Below, one piece after another: positions 46,806 to 56,146 of a DNA stretch of 64,000 nt; positions within the stretch are counted from its first letter, which is position 1; the number at the start of each line of letters is the position of its first letter. The notes under the pieces are model-generated. The model did not search any database, had not been told where the DNA came from, and saw only the letters and a program-made list of their open reading frames with translations. The DNA lies in the NCBI GenBank assembly GCA_945957395.1, contig CAMFKE010000004.1, positions 186,001 to 250,000 of the forward strand. The letters run 5' to 3'. A program made the translations under genes and the position numbers. The DNA is from an uncultured Opitutia bacterium (lineage in GTDB: Bacteria > Verrucomicrobiota > Verrucomicrobiia > Opitutales > UBA953).

Positions 46806-48089
46806 TCAGCGGCCGCTCAGGCTTGGGTTGGCGGCGGGCGGGCGGCGGCGGATGGGCGGGGCGAACGGGTTGGTCGTGCCGCCTTCCGATCCCTTGGATT
46901 TGGATTCGCCGACAATCACGAGGTCGCCCTCGCGCAGGTCCGCTCCGCTCACGGCGGTCATGGAGCCGTCGTTGAGTCCGGCTTCGACCTCGACGCGCAC
47001 GGGTTTTCCGTCGCGCAGCAGCCACAGGTCGGGCTTGGCCGAGGGGTCGGTGACCTCGGGGGCGTCATCGGGGGTCCAGGCAAGCGCCGCGCTGGGCACG
47101 GCGAGCGTGTCGGGGGAGCGGCCGGTCTCGAAGCGCACGGAGGCGGAGAGGTAGGGGAGCAGGGTGCCGTCGGCGTTGTCGGTGTTCACCTCGACCACAT
47201 AGGTGACGACATTGTTGGTCATCGAGGCGTTGAGGCGGATTTTGCCGACCTTGCCGGAGAACTTGCGACCCGGGAAGGTGTCCACGGTGAAGGTGACGGG
47301 CATGCCGGGCTTGATGCGGCCGATGTCGACCTCGTTGACGGGGACCCAGACCTGCATGCGGCGCAGGTCTTTCGCGATGAGGAAGAGGCTCGGGGCGTTG
47401 AGGCTGGCGACCACGGTCTGACCGATGTTCACACGCCGGTCGATGATGACGCCGCTGACGGGCGACTTGATGATGCAAAAGGCGAGATTGCGTTTGGCGC
47501 GGTCGAGCGCCGCCTCGCTGCGCACGATGTCGGCCTCGGCGCGCTTCACACTGGCCTCGGCGACGCTCACTTCGGCGGCGGCCACTTCGAAGGCCGAGCG
47601 CAGGGAGTCGAAGGTGCTGGCGGAGATCGCGCCGGCCGGGCCGGTCACCTGGGCTCGGTCCCACTCGCGCTTGGCGGGAACCAGGCGGGCCTTTGACTGG
47701 AGCACGGCGGCGAGCGCGGATTCGCGGGCGGCCTTGGCTTGGGCGAGCGAGGCGGCGGTGGAGTCGACCTCGGCCTTGTAGACGGATTCGTCGATGGTGG
47801 CGAGCACCGCGCCTTCCGCCACGAGCGAACCGTAGTCGATGCGGGCGCCCGCCGTGTCCTTGCCGAATTCAAGAATCTGGCCGGCGACCTGAGCGCCCAC
47901 ATCCACGACCTCCTCCGGTTCCAGCGTGCCCGTGGCGCCGATGGTGGCGCGCACTTCGGTTCGCCTCACCTCGGCGGTTTTGAAATTCGGCAGTTCCTCG
48001 CGGGAGGAGGCCCAGTAGGCGTAGCCGGCGGCGGTGGTCAGCAGTGCGGCGGAGGCGAGGAGGGCGACTTTTTTGGAAGGCGTTCGCAT
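46806..48089 (-). CDS. macA: MacA-type periplasmic adaptor protein
   Basis: A 427-residue membrane fusion protein. One N-terminal membrane anchor (VALLASAALLTTAAGYAYW) is followed by the lipoyl domain VVDVGAQVAGQILEFG. An alpha-helical hairpin covers about 95-185 (AEVDSTAASLAQAKAARESA). The second lipoyl half is IIKSPVSGVIIDRRVNIGQ, followed by a beta-barrel and membrane-proximal domain. It starts the operon macA, ATPase, macB, hydrolase, channel. The ATG at 48089 places the anchor correctly; the longer frame is unlikely. Confidence 0.9.
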   Translation of the reverse strand: MRTPSKKVALLASAALLTTAAGYAYWASSREELPNFKTAEVRRTEVRATIGATGTLEPEEVVDVGAQVAGQILEFGKDTAGARIDYGSLVAEGAVLATIDESVYKAEVDSTAASLAQAKAARESALAAVLQSKARLVPAKREWDRAQVTGPAGAISASTFDSLRSAFEVAAAEVSVAEASVKRAEADIVRSEAALDRAKRNLAFCIIKSPVSGVIIDRRVNIGQTVVASLNAPSLFLIAKDLRRMQVWVPVNEVDIGRIKPGMPVTFTVDTFPGRKFSGKVGKIRLNASMTNNVVTYVVEVNTDNADGTLLPYLSASVRFETGRSPDTLAVPSAALAWTPDDAPEVTDPSAKPDLWLLRDGKPVRVEVEAGLNDGSMTAVSGADLREGDLVIVGESKSKGSEGGTTNPFAPPIRRRPPAANPSLSGR

Positions 48090-48286
48090 GGAGGAGGTCA
48101 GGTGATGGAGGGAATCGCAGGGTTTGATGGGCCGCATTCCGATGCGGCTCATGCAAACGCTCGTTTGACTTCCTGTCCAACGCCGACTTGCCGCCGAAGT
48201 TCCGAAAAAGTTGGCGCAGGCGGGCAGGCGTTTCCCGCAGTATCAAGGCAGGGGTGAATGCGGCGCAGGCGTGGGCTGTGGGCATG

Positions 48287-48311
48287 AAAAAACCGGGGCC
48301 CCGGCCCCGGT
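48287..48311 (-). terminator. Intrinsic terminator of the SRPBCC gene
   Basis: On the minus strand, an 8-bp stem ACCGGGGC/GCCCCGGT with a 4-base loop is followed by TTTTTT. Confidence 0.85.
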
Positions 48312-48342
48312 GGGAAGTCGGATTTGGCCCGATGGCGTTCGG

Positions 48343-48864
48343 CTATCCGAATATTTCCCGGAGGCGCTGCCGGCGGTAGTCGAAGAGTCTGTCGAGCTCG
48401 CGTTTCGCCCAAGGCGCCGCGATTTCGCCCAAAGGCCACAACGGCAGCCGGTAGATCACCTCGTCGTCCATGCGCACGCGGTATCCCTCGTCGGTGAAGG
48501 TGTGCGTGTGATGCCAGAGTGAGAACGGCCCCCGGGCCTGCTCGTCGACGAAGCCCTCGGGCGGGTTGCGCCGCAGGATGCGGGCGCGCCAGAGCAGGGG
48601 GACGCCGTGAACGCGCAGGGAGTAGTCGAGGTACTCGGCGTCGGGCTTCACCTCGGAAGCGACAAGCCTGAGCCCGAGTTCCGGGGGAGAGAGCACCTCG
48701 AGGTTCCTCGGGTCGGCAAAAAATGAATACACCTCTTCGGCCGGGCGGTGAAGGTAGGTGGTGACGAACAGCCTGCGCGCGCCTCGCTTGCCGCGCGGCG
48801 GCCTGGCGATCTCGGCGAGCTCGCGGGAGTCGGTGATATGTCGCAGATGGAGCGTTTCAGCCAC
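48343..48864 (-). CDS. SRPBCC-fold ligand-binding protein
   Basis: A protein of 173 residues if started at the GTG at 48864; an ATG at 49068 would overlap the divergent gene and add a low-complexity leader, so the start is uncertain. The fold signature FVTTYLHRPAEEVYSFFADP with LEVLSPPELGLRL is typical of the CoxG/polyketide-cyclase-like SRPBCC group, which bind hydrophobic ligands in a deep cavity. No catalytic role can be assigned. It ends at a clear terminator. Confidence 0.72.
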   Translation of the reverse strand: MAETLHLRHITDSRELAEIARPPRGKRGARRLFVTTYLHRPAEEVYSFFADPRNLEVLSPPELGLRLVASEVKPDAEYLDYSLRVHGVPLLWRARILRRNPPEGFVDEQARGPFSLWHHTHTFTDEGYRVRMDDEVIYRLPLWPLGEIAAPWAKRELDRLFDYRRQRLREIFG

Positions 48865-49009
48865 GGGTTGTCCTGTCCGTTGTTTGCTCCACCGCCTAAA
48901 GCCGCCCGTGCGCCGGGAGTCAAGCGGGCCGGATGCAGACGGTGAAATCCCGCTTGCCGCGCGCCGGGCTGCCGGCTGAATGCCCCCGGTAACTTTTTCA
49001 CAAAGCCCC

Positions 49010-49495
49010 ATGTCCAATCCCCGCAATCGCCGCCGCACGAACGGCGCCTTCGGCAACACCAAGCCCAAGAGCCTCGGCGCCGCCCCCGCCTTCCGTCACA
49101 TCCCCGCCAATGTCCCCGTGGTGCCCCCCAAGGACGGCGAGGCGCGTGTGTCCGACATCCTTCTTGAGTTTGCCAAGCCCATCCTGGAGCAAGCCGGCAA
49201 CAACCACACCGCCGCCCGCGGCGCGATGAATGTGGCCGTGCTGCTGTGGAACGGTCTGGTCGAGGGCGGCAAGGCTCTCGAGGGCGCTCGCGAAAAGCTG
49301 CTGGCGCTGCCCGGCGCCACCGCCGAACAGGTGGACGAACTCGTCACCTCGATGGGCGAGCGCAAGAAGGAGCTGTTCCCGGACGCCCGTCACCTGGTGA
49401 TGGATTTCTCGGTGGACTTCGACAAGCGCGGCGGGCTGCAGCTTCGCGTGGCCTCGATGAATCTGGCGCCCAAGGGCGTCGAGAAGGTCGGCTAA
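49010..49495 (+). CDS. Hypothetical protein
   Basis: A soluble protein of 161 residues that I do not recognise. A basic, Asn/Arg-rich start (MSNPRNRRRTNGAFGNTKPK) is followed by a mostly helical middle (ILLEFAKPILEQAGN, VLLWNGLVEGGKALEGAREK) and a short beta-like end (HLVMDFSVDFDKRGGLQLRV). No signal peptide, membrane segment or metal motif is seen. It is divergent from the SRPBCC gene and has its own terminator. Confidence 0.65.
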   Translation: MSNPRNRRRTNGAFGNTKPKSLGAAPAFRHIPANVPVVPPKDGEARVSDILLEFAKPILEQAGNNHTAARGAMNVAVLLWNGLVEGGKALEGAREKLLALPGATAEQVDELVTSMGERKKELFPDARHLVMDFSVDFDKRGGLQLRVASMNLAPKGVEKVG

Positions 49496-49525
49496 GTCCG
49501 GCCCCGAAACAATCCGGTCCGACTC

Positions 49526-49568
49526 AAGGGCCGCCCGCCTCCCGCCGAGGCCGGCGGCCCTTGTCGTT
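49526..49568 (+). terminator. Intrinsic terminator between convergent genes
   Basis: A 10-bp stem (49526-49535 with 49553-49562) with a structured loop is followed by GTCGTTTT. It separates the hypothetical gene from the PTS gene. Confidence 0.7.
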
Positions 49569-49569
49569 T

Positions 49570-51381
49570 TCAGCTTTCGCGCAGCCGCTTCGCCATCGCG
49601 CCCGCCTTTTCTCCCACCACGAGGTGGAGCACCCCGGGCGCCGCGCGCAGCCAGGTCTTCACGCCCGCGGTCTCGGCGATTTTCGGGGCGAACTTGGATT
49701 CGTCGGCCAGCTGCACCCGAAGGCGTGTCAGCGCCACGGCCTCCACGCTCATCAGGTTTTTCCGTCCGCCCAGCGCCTCGATAAGGCGGGCGACCTCGGC
49801 GTCGCACGACGGCGCGTCTGCCGGTTCGCGAACCGCCTTCGCCGCATCAGGGGCAGCGACCGGGCTTTGTTCGGGCTCGGTTTCAAGGCAATCGCTCATG
49901 GCCGATTTGAGGTTTTCGGAAAGAGGGCCGAACACGGCCTGCACGCCGTCGCCGACTATCATGACGCCGGTGGCGCCCATGGACAGCAGCCGGGCCTGAT
50001 TCACCGCTTCGGGCTTTTTCACGCCGACGCGAAGGCGCGTGATGCAGGCGTCGAGCGAGGTGATGTTGGCTCGTCCGCCGAAGGCCTCGACCAGCTCCCG
50101 CGCGCGTTGGTCGGGCAGCAGCTCGGGCGGCTTCGGCGCGTGGTCGGCGCCGGGCTCGTCGTCCTCGCGACCCGGGGTCTTCAGGTTGAACCTGCGGATG
50201 ATGAAGGAGAACGAGGCGTAGTAGAGGGCGGCGTACAGCGGTCCGAAGACCAGCACCAGGTGCCAGTTGTGGGAGCGGTTTCCGAGCACATTGAACACCA
50301 GAAAATCTATGCCGCCCTGGGAGAAGGTGAACCCCATGTGCATGTCGAAAGAGTTCGCCACGAACTGGGCCGATGCGGCGAGACACGCGTGCATCACATA
50401 GAGCGCGGGCGCGACGAAAAGGAACGCGAACTCGATCGGCTCCGTGATGCCCGTGAGGAACGAAGTGAGCGCGGCCGAAATCATGATGCCTCCGGTCCTG
50501 GCCTTGTGCTGCGGCTTCGCGCACCGCCAGATCGCCACCGCCGCGGCCGGGAGCCCGAACATCTTGAAGAAGAAGGCGCCGGAGAGGATGCCGGCCGTGG
50601 AGTCGCCGGCGAAGAATCGGTTGATGTCGCCGCGCACCACCTGCCCTCCGGAGTCGGTGAATGAGCCCATGTCGAAGAAGAAGGGCACATTCCAGATGTG
50701 GTGCAGCCCGAAGGGGATGAGCAGCCTTTCGACGAAGCCGTAAAGCGTGGCCGCGGTGCGCGGATCGTTCACCGCAGACCAATGCGAGAAGCGGTCGATG
50801 ACGCCCTGCACGGGCGGCCAGGCGAAGGCGAGCGTCATGCCCAGACCGATGCAGGCCAGCGCGGTCACGATGGGGACGAACCGCTTCCCCGCGAAGAATC
50901 CGAGATAAGCGGGGAGGCGTATCCGATGGTATTTGTTAAACAGATACGCGGCGAGCGCGCCCGCCAGTATGCCCCCCATCACTCCCGTCTCGATGGCGCA
51001 GCCGCCTCCGGGGCCGGGCGGCATCCCCAGGATGGCCGAGGCCATGACGGCCAGGGTCGCCTTGGTCACCAGGTGTCCGATGGCGCCGGCGATGGCGGCG
51101 ACGCCGTCGTTCTCGGTGAAGCCCAGCGCCACGCCGATGGCGAAGATAAGGGGCAGGTTGGCGAACACCGCCTCGCCCGAGGCCTTCATGATCACGCACA
51201 TCGCCCGTAGCGCCTCGTGCGCCGCGGGGAGCTGCTCGGCGAGGCCGCGCATCAGCCCCGATTGTGGGTCTGTCCCGGCCGCCCCCAGCCCGAGCAGCAA
51301 CCCGGCGACCGGCAGCACGGCGACCGGCAGCATGAGCGATTTGCCGATTTTCTGCAGGGATGAAAACGCGATGGTGAACAT
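49570..51381 (-). CDS. PTS EIICB, glucose/N-acetylglucosamine type, with a second EIIB-like domain
   Basis: A 603-residue sugar permease. The EIIC domain (about 1-400) has around ten membrane segments with the family signatures ANLPLIFAIGVALGFTEND and SFLTGITEPIEFAF. The first EIIB domain carries the phosphorylation Cys446 in LDACITRLRV. A second EIIB-like domain follows after an acidic linker (LIEALGGRKNLMSVEAVALTR), but the cysteine position is Ala550, so it cannot be phosphorylated. NagE has an EIIA there instead. Transport with phosphorylation of GlcNAc or glucose is the likely role. It is 48 bp downstream of the EIIA-HPr-EI gene. Confidence 0.9.
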   Translation of the reverse strand: MFTIAFSSLQKIGKSLMLPVAVLPVAGLLLGLGAAGTDPQSGLMRGLAEQLPAAHEALRAMCVIMKASGEAVFANLPLIFAIGVALGFTENDGVAAIAGAIGHLVTKATLAVMASAILGMPPGPGGGCAIETGVMGGILAGALAAYLFNKYHRIRLPAYLGFFAGKRFVPIVTALACIGLGMTLAFAWPPVQGVIDRFSHWSAVNDPRTAATLYGFVERLLIPFGLHHIWNVPFFFDMGSFTDSGGQVVRGDINRFFAGDSTAGILSGAFFFKMFGLPAAAVAIWRCAKPQHKARTGGIMISAALTSFLTGITEPIEFAFLFVAPALYVMHACLAASAQFVANSFDMHMGFTFSQGGIDFLVFNVLGNRSHNWHLVLVFGPLYAALYYASFSFIIRRFNLKTPGREDDEPGADHAPKPPELLPDQRARELVEAFGGRANITSLDACITRLRVGVKKPEAVNQARLLSMGATGVMIVGDGVQAVFGPLSENLKSAMSDCLETEPEQSPVAAPDAAKAVREPADAPSCDAEVARLIEALGGRKNLMSVEAVALTRLRVQLADESKFAPKIAETAGVKTWLRAAPGVLHLVVGEKAGAMAKRLRES

Positions 51382-51429
51382 GGGGCGAAGGATGGGGGAT
51401 TCGGTGGTGGCCGCGGCGTACGGTTTGCC

Positions 51430-54000
51430 TCATGCCTGCGGGGTGTCGGCTCCGGCGGGGGATTCCGAGAGGAGCTTTCTCACGGCGTCGGCGCCGTCGC
51501 ATTCGAGCGCCTTGCGCGCGAGCTCGCGGCAGTCCGCGAGCAAAAGACGCTTCACGACGGCCTTGATGCGAGGCACATCGGGCACCGGGACCGAGAGCTC
51601 GCGCACGCCCAATCCGATAAGCAAGGGCGTGGCGGAGGTGTCGGCGGCCAGCGCGCCGCAGGCGGCCAGCGGCATGTCCTGGCGTTGCGCCGCCCTGGCG
51701 GTCATCTCGATAAGCCTGAGCACGGCGGGGCTCAGTGCGTCGGCGCGCAGGGACAGCGTCGGGTGCTCGCGGTCCATCGCCAGCGTGTACTGCGTGAGGT
51801 CGTTTGTGCCCAGCGAGAGGAAGTCCGACTCTCCGGCGAGATGCTCCGCGATCAGCGCCGCCGACGGCACTTCGATCATCACCCCGGCTTTCACTCTGAC
51901 GCCGAGTTTGCGCGATTCCTCGTCGAGCATCGCGTGCGCCTGTCTGAACTCTTCGGCAGTCGCGACCATGGGGAACATGACGCGGACGTCGCCGTGCGCC
52001 GCGGCGCGCAGGATGGCGCGCAATTGCGTGCGCAGCAGTTCGGGGTTGGCCAGTCCGGTGCGAATGCCGCGCAGCCCGAGCGCCGGGTTGGTCTCGTGGG
52101 GGCCGGGAAGAAAGGGCAGGGGCTTGTCGCCGCCGGCGTCGAGCGTGCGGATGACGAGCGGCCGGCACGGGCCGAGCGCCTTGGCGCATGCGGAGTAGGC
52201 TTCGGCCTGCTCGTTCTCGGTGGGTTCGCTGTCGCGTCCGTCGAAAAGGAATTCGGTCCGAAGCAGGCCTACTCCGTCCGCGCCGATCTCGGCGGCCTCG
52301 CGCGCCTCGCTTGCGTTGCGCACATTCGCCACGACTTCGATGCGCGCCCCGTCGACGGTGAGTGCGCGATCAAAGTCCGGCGCGCTGTCGCAGGCGCGAA
52401 CTCGCCGCTGCTCGGTCATCCGGTTGCGGGCCAGGAGTAGCTCCTCCTCCGAGGGGTTCGTGAGCAGCGTTCCGGAGTGTCCGTCCAGGACGACCGAAGC
52501 GCCCTCCGCGAGATTCGTCGCGCTCGGGTGCGCGCCGCATACGGCGGGAAGCCCGAAGGCGCGCGCCAGGATGGCGACATGGCCTGTGGCGCCGCCGCCG
52601 ACCGTGCAGAATCCGAGAATCTTGGTTCGGTCTATCGAGGCGGTGTCGGATGGCGTGAGTTCCTCGGCGATCAGGATGGATCCGGCGGGCGCGTCGATCG
52701 GGTCGTGCCGCGCGCCCGAGAGGAGTCGCAACACGCGCCCGCCGACATCGCGAATGTCTCCGGCTCGTTCGCGCAGGGCCGGATTCTCCTGGCTTTCCAG
52801 TCGCGCTGCGTGGCGCGTGTAGGCGTTTTGCCAGGCGTAGGCGGCGCTCTTGCCCTCGCGTATTCCGGCGTGCGCGGGGTCCAGGAGTTCGGGGTCGTTC
52901 AGCATCGCCAGGTGCGCGCCGAGGATGCCCGCGTGCTCCGGCGCGGTGAGTGCGGCGCGCAGCGTGTCGATCTCGCGCCTAGCGTCGTCCAGGGCTCGAA
53001 GAAGGCGCCCGCGTTCATCGTTTTCCGCGCCGCCGGTTTCGGGCACCGCGGCGGGCTTTCGCTTGAAATGAAACACGCGTCCGACGGCGAGCCCAGGCGC
53101 GGCGGGGACGCCGCTGATGACGCCCCCCTCGGGTTCCCTGGCCCGACATGGCGCGGTTTTGGGGGCCTCGCTCACCACGATGGCGTCGGCGCGCTCGCCG
53201 CATCCGGATTCAAGGAGCCGAGTGAGCGCCTCCACCGCGGCGAGCGCGTCGGGTCCGACGGCGCGCACGGAGACGCTGTCGCCTCGGCGGGTTCCCAGTC
53301 CGAGGATGCTCACCAGCGACTTGGCGTTCGCCTCGCGCTCTCCGGAGGCCAGCCGGATGTCGCCGCGAAACTCGCCCGCCTTGGCGGCGAGGACGGCGCC
53401 GGGTCTGGCGTGAAGGCCGATGAGGTTGGGCAGAAGCACCGGGCGGCCGGTGATCCGTTCCGACTGTTCGGGCGTGTCGTCCGTTCGAGAGGATCTCGGC
53501 TCGTCGGCGGTGCGCGACACCGTGAGGACGCGCGATTTGCCCGCTTCGACCAGGCCGAGCTCGGCGCTCACGGCGAATATGTGGGAGGTGTCCGCGACGA
53601 GTATCTGCGTCAGCAGGGAGCGCGCGGCGCGCGCCACGGCGTCGATGTCGAACTCGATGAGCGGCTGCCCTTGCGCGACCCTGTCGCCCGCTTTCACCAG
53701 GGCGCGGAAACCGGCGCCCCGAAGACGAACCGTGTCCAGACCGACATGAAGGAGTATCGGAGCGCCGCTGTCCGTGGTGAGTGTGAGCGCATGATACGAC
53801 GGGTGGAGGATGGTCACCGTTCCCGCCGCCGGGGCGAGCAGGGTGGAGGATGTGGGGTCGAGTGCGATTCCGTCCCCGGCGAGTTTCCCGGCGAACACCG
53901 GGTCGGGCACCTGTGCCAGCGGCACGAGCACGCCCGACAGTGGGGCCAGAAGTTCCAGCGGCGAATCGGATCTGGGGGTGTTGGGCTGTGCGGGCGTCAT
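51430..54000 (-). CDS. PTS EIIA-HPr-EI fusion protein
   Basis: A multiphosphoryl transfer protein of 856 residues that carries phosphate from PEP to the sugar permease. An N-terminal EIIA(Glc)-type domain (about 15-160) has His85 in PILLHVGLDTV. HPr (about 190-275) has His197 in IGLHARPG. Enzyme I (about 295-840) has His474 in GGGATGHVAIL, LLRTEFLF, MIEVPSAAL and GTNDLTQYTLAMDRE. All three phosphorylatable histidines are present. This order is the same as in NagF of other bacteria, so together with the EIICB it forms a full private phosphorelay. Confidence 0.95.
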   Translation of the reverse strand: MTPAQPNTPRSDSPLELLAPLSGVLVPLAQVPDPVFAGKLAGDGIALDPTSSTLLAPAAGTVTILHPSYHALTLTTDSGAPILLHVGLDTVRLRGAGFRALVKAGDRVAQGQPLIEFDIDAVARAARSLLTQILVADTSHIFAVSAELGLVEAGKSRVLTVSRTADEPRSSRTDDTPEQSERITGRPVLLPNLIGLHARPGAVLAAKAGEFRGDIRLASGEREANAKSLVSILGLGTRRGDSVSVRAVGPDALAAVEALTRLLESGCGERADAIVVSEAPKTAPCRAREPEGGVISGVPAAPGLAVGRVFHFKRKPAAVPETGGAENDERGRLLRALDDARREIDTLRAALTAPEHAGILGAHLAMLNDPELLDPAHAGIREGKSAAYAWQNAYTRHAARLESQENPALRERAGDIRDVGGRVLRLLSGARHDPIDAPAGSILIAEELTPSDTASIDRTKILGFCTVGGGATGHVAILARAFGLPAVCGAHPSATNLAEGASVVLDGHSGTLLTNPSEEELLLARNRMTEQRRVRACDSAPDFDRALTVDGARIEVVANVRNASEAREAAEIGADGVGLLRTEFLFDGRDSEPTENEQAEAYSACAKALGPCRPLVIRTLDAGGDKPLPFLPGPHETNPALGLRGIRTGLANPELLRTQLRAILRAAAHGDVRVMFPMVATAEEFRQAHAMLDEESRKLGVRVKAGVMIEVPSAALIAEHLAGESDFLSLGTNDLTQYTLAMDREHPTLSLRADALSPAVLRLIEMTARAAQRQDMPLAACGALAADTSATPLLIGLGVRELSVPVPDVPRIKAVVKRLLLADCRELARKALECDGADAVRKLLSESPAGADTPQA

Positions 54001-54192
54001 CGGTTTGCGTATTGTGCCCGACCGGAAAGCCGGGGGTAAACCGGGATGATGGCGTTCGGATTGTGAAAAAATCGGGCGCTTTCCCCCGCCTCCTCGCCCG
54101 TGCGGCCTACGCGTGTGCGCGACCGCGCTCCCGCCTGATTTCCCATTTGGGTTGCGAGGTGGCCGCGGGCCCGTTCACAGACGCCCAGTCTC

Positions 54193-54627
54193 ATGGAAAG
54201 AACCTTTGAAGAAGCCGTTGCCGAGATCCTCGCCAAGGACTCCCGTTTCGCCGCGCCCGCTTACGATTTCGTGCGCGAGGGGCTGGAGGCCACCGTGAAG
54301 AAGCTCGGCCGCGCCTCCGCTGGCGAGCGCCGCAGCCGGCACATCTCCGCGGATGAGCTCTGCCACGGCCTTCGCGACTACGCGCTCGAGCGGTACGGCG
54401 TGCTTGCCGGGGCGCTCTTGCACCGATGGGGCCTGCGTCGCACCGATGACTTCGGCGCCATCGTGTTCCTGCTGGTCGAGGTGGGCATGTTCGGCGTGAC
54501 CGAGGACGACACGCCCGAGGCGTTTTCCGGACGGTTTGATTTCGCCGAAGCTTTCCGCGAGCCGTTCCGTCCCGACATCCGCCTGCGCCGGCGCGCCAGC
54601 CCTGAGGCCGTTCCGTCCGGCGAGTGA
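54193..54627 (+). CDS. Minf_1886-family conserved protein
   Basis: A 144-residue small protein of a family found mainly in Verrucomicrobia and Planctomycetes. Matching segments are FEEAVAEILAKDSRFAAPAY, FVREGLEATVKKLG, RHISADELCHGLRDYALERY and LHRWGLRRTDDFGAIVF, then LVEVGMFGVTEDD. The function is unknown. It is a compact helical cytoplasmic protein without catalytic motifs. It precedes lepB by 66 bp. Confidence 0.8.
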   Translation: MERTFEEAVAEILAKDSRFAAPAYDFVREGLEATVKKLGRASAGERRSRHISADELCHGLRDYALERYGVLAGALLHRWGLRRTDDFGAIVFLLVEVGMFGVTEDDTPEAFSGRFDFAEAFREPFRPDIRLRRRASPEAVPSGE

Positions 54628-54693
54628 CAGGCCGCGCCTTCCGTGCTTGTCGGGCGTCCGGCACGCACCCAACCTGCGCCGGCATACGCCGCC

Positions 54694-56034
54694 ATGTTTT
54701 CGTTTTTCAAGTCCGCCACCGCCCGACGCCGCGATGAAGCGCGCGACCTTTTGCGCCACGCGTCGAAGGTGTTGCGCTACCGCGGCGATGTCATCGCCGC
54801 CTCCGAGGTCGGCTTGTTGAGCGGCGCGTGCGACTCGCTGCGCGCCCTGATCGCCGACAAGTCCGCCGACGAGGCCGCGCTGAAATCGGCCTGCGAGTCG
54901 CTGGACGCGAGGTTGCGCCGGCATGGAGGCAGGCTGTACCCGTTCGGCGTGATCGCCGATTGGACCGAGACCTTTGTCATCGCCGCCATCCTGGCCGGCG
55001 GCGTTCGTGCCTTCGTCTTCCAGCCGTTCAAGATTCCGACGAACTCGATGTATCCGACCTATCACGGCATGACCGCGAAGGCTTATGCGGACAGCGAGCC
55101 GGTGCCCGCCGGTCCGGCCAGACTCTGGCGCAAGCTGACCCTCGGCGCCTCGCATCTGGCCCCGCTCGCCCCCGTCTCCGGCGAGGTGCTCATCCCCGTT
55201 CATTTGGATGCGTCAGGGCGCGTCTTCGCTTCGCCCGCCGAGCGTGAAAAGGCGCTCGACGACGGCATCCTGGGGACGGGGCTGCTCAAGGGCCCGGCCG
55301 ACGTGCACACCGTGCTTGTTGGCGGAACCCGGGTGAGCGTGGTGACCCCCTCGGACTTTTCGTTCGACGACGCCCTGCTGGGCGCGTTCTTCCCCGTCGA
55401 CTCGGCAAGGCCTGTTACTGTTCAGGAGAAATGGGCCGGCGTCGTGTCGGCCGCGCGTGAAAGGGGCGACCTTCTGCCCACCTCCGTGCCCTCGGCGGCG
55501 CTTCTGCGCACGCGCAAGGTGGTGAAGTCCGGCGAGCCGATCATGCGGTTCGATGTGCTCACGGGAGACATGGTGTTCGTCGACCGCATGAGCTACCACT
55601 TCGCCGCGCCCAAGCTCGGCGACGCCTTCGTGTTTCGCACGCTGCTCGTGCCCGGCATGAAGCCGCGCGACGGGACCGCGCATCCCGACTTTTTCTACAT
55701 CAAGCGCCTCGTCGGCCTGCCCGGCGACACTCTCCGCGTGGAGTATCCCAAGCTGATGCGCAACGGCGCCCCCGCGACCGGCGCCGTGGGTTTCGAGTAT
55801 AACAACGCCGCGCGCCACGACCTGGGCTACCACGGGTACCTCGCCGATATCGGCGGCGCGTATCCGCTGGTCGATGACAGGAGAATCCCCGTCGGTCACT
55901 ACTGGGCGATGGGGGACAACTCCGCCAACTCCTCGGACAGTCGTGTCTTCGGTCCCGTGCCACAACAGGCGCTGGTCGGCCGGGCCCTTTTCATCCTGCA
56001 CCCGTTCGGCGACCGATGGGGTGCTGCGAAATGA
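54694..56034 (+). CDS. lepB: Signal peptidase I with large insertion
   Basis: A 446-residue membrane protease that removes signal peptides. The catalytic Ser118 is in PTNSMYPTYHG and the general base Lys337 in FYIKRLVGLPGD; GHYWAMGDNSANSSDSR is the final conserved box. A hydrophobic segment (VIAAILAGGVRAFVF, about 95-110) precedes Ser118, after a charged N-terminal region. Ser and Lys are 219 residues apart, against about 55 in E. coli, because of a long inserted domain rich in Asp, Val and Pro. The ATG at 54694 (MFSFFKSATARRR) is preferred over an upstream GTG-type frame. Confidence 0.92.
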   Translation: MFSFFKSATARRRDEARDLLRHASKVLRYRGDVIAASEVGLLSGACDSLRALIADKSADEAALKSACESLDARLRRHGGRLYPFGVIADWTETFVIAAILAGGVRAFVFQPFKIPTNSMYPTYHGMTAKAYADSEPVPAGPARLWRKLTLGASHLAPLAPVSGEVLIPVHLDASGRVFASPAEREKALDDGILGTGLLKGPADVHTVLVGGTRVSVVTPSDFSFDDALLGAFFPVDSARPVTVQEKWAGVVSAARERGDLLPTSVPSAALLRTRKVVKSGEPIMRFDVLTGDMVFVDRMSYHFAAPKLGDAFVFRTLLVPGMKPRDGTAHPDFFYIKRLVGLPGDTLRVEYPKLMRNGAPATGAVGFEYNNAARHDLGYHGYLADIGGAYPLVDDRRIPVGHYWAMGDNSANSSDSRVFGPVPQQALVGRALFILHPFGDRWGAAK

Positions 56035-56146
56035 GTTGTTCGCCGGGACTTTTTCGGCGTTTTTCCCCGGGTTTTCAGTTTTTACCGCGCAAGAGGCGCG
56101 GTTGAATCGCTACTCCCCGGAACCCCCTCCTTTTTTCCCAACTCTC

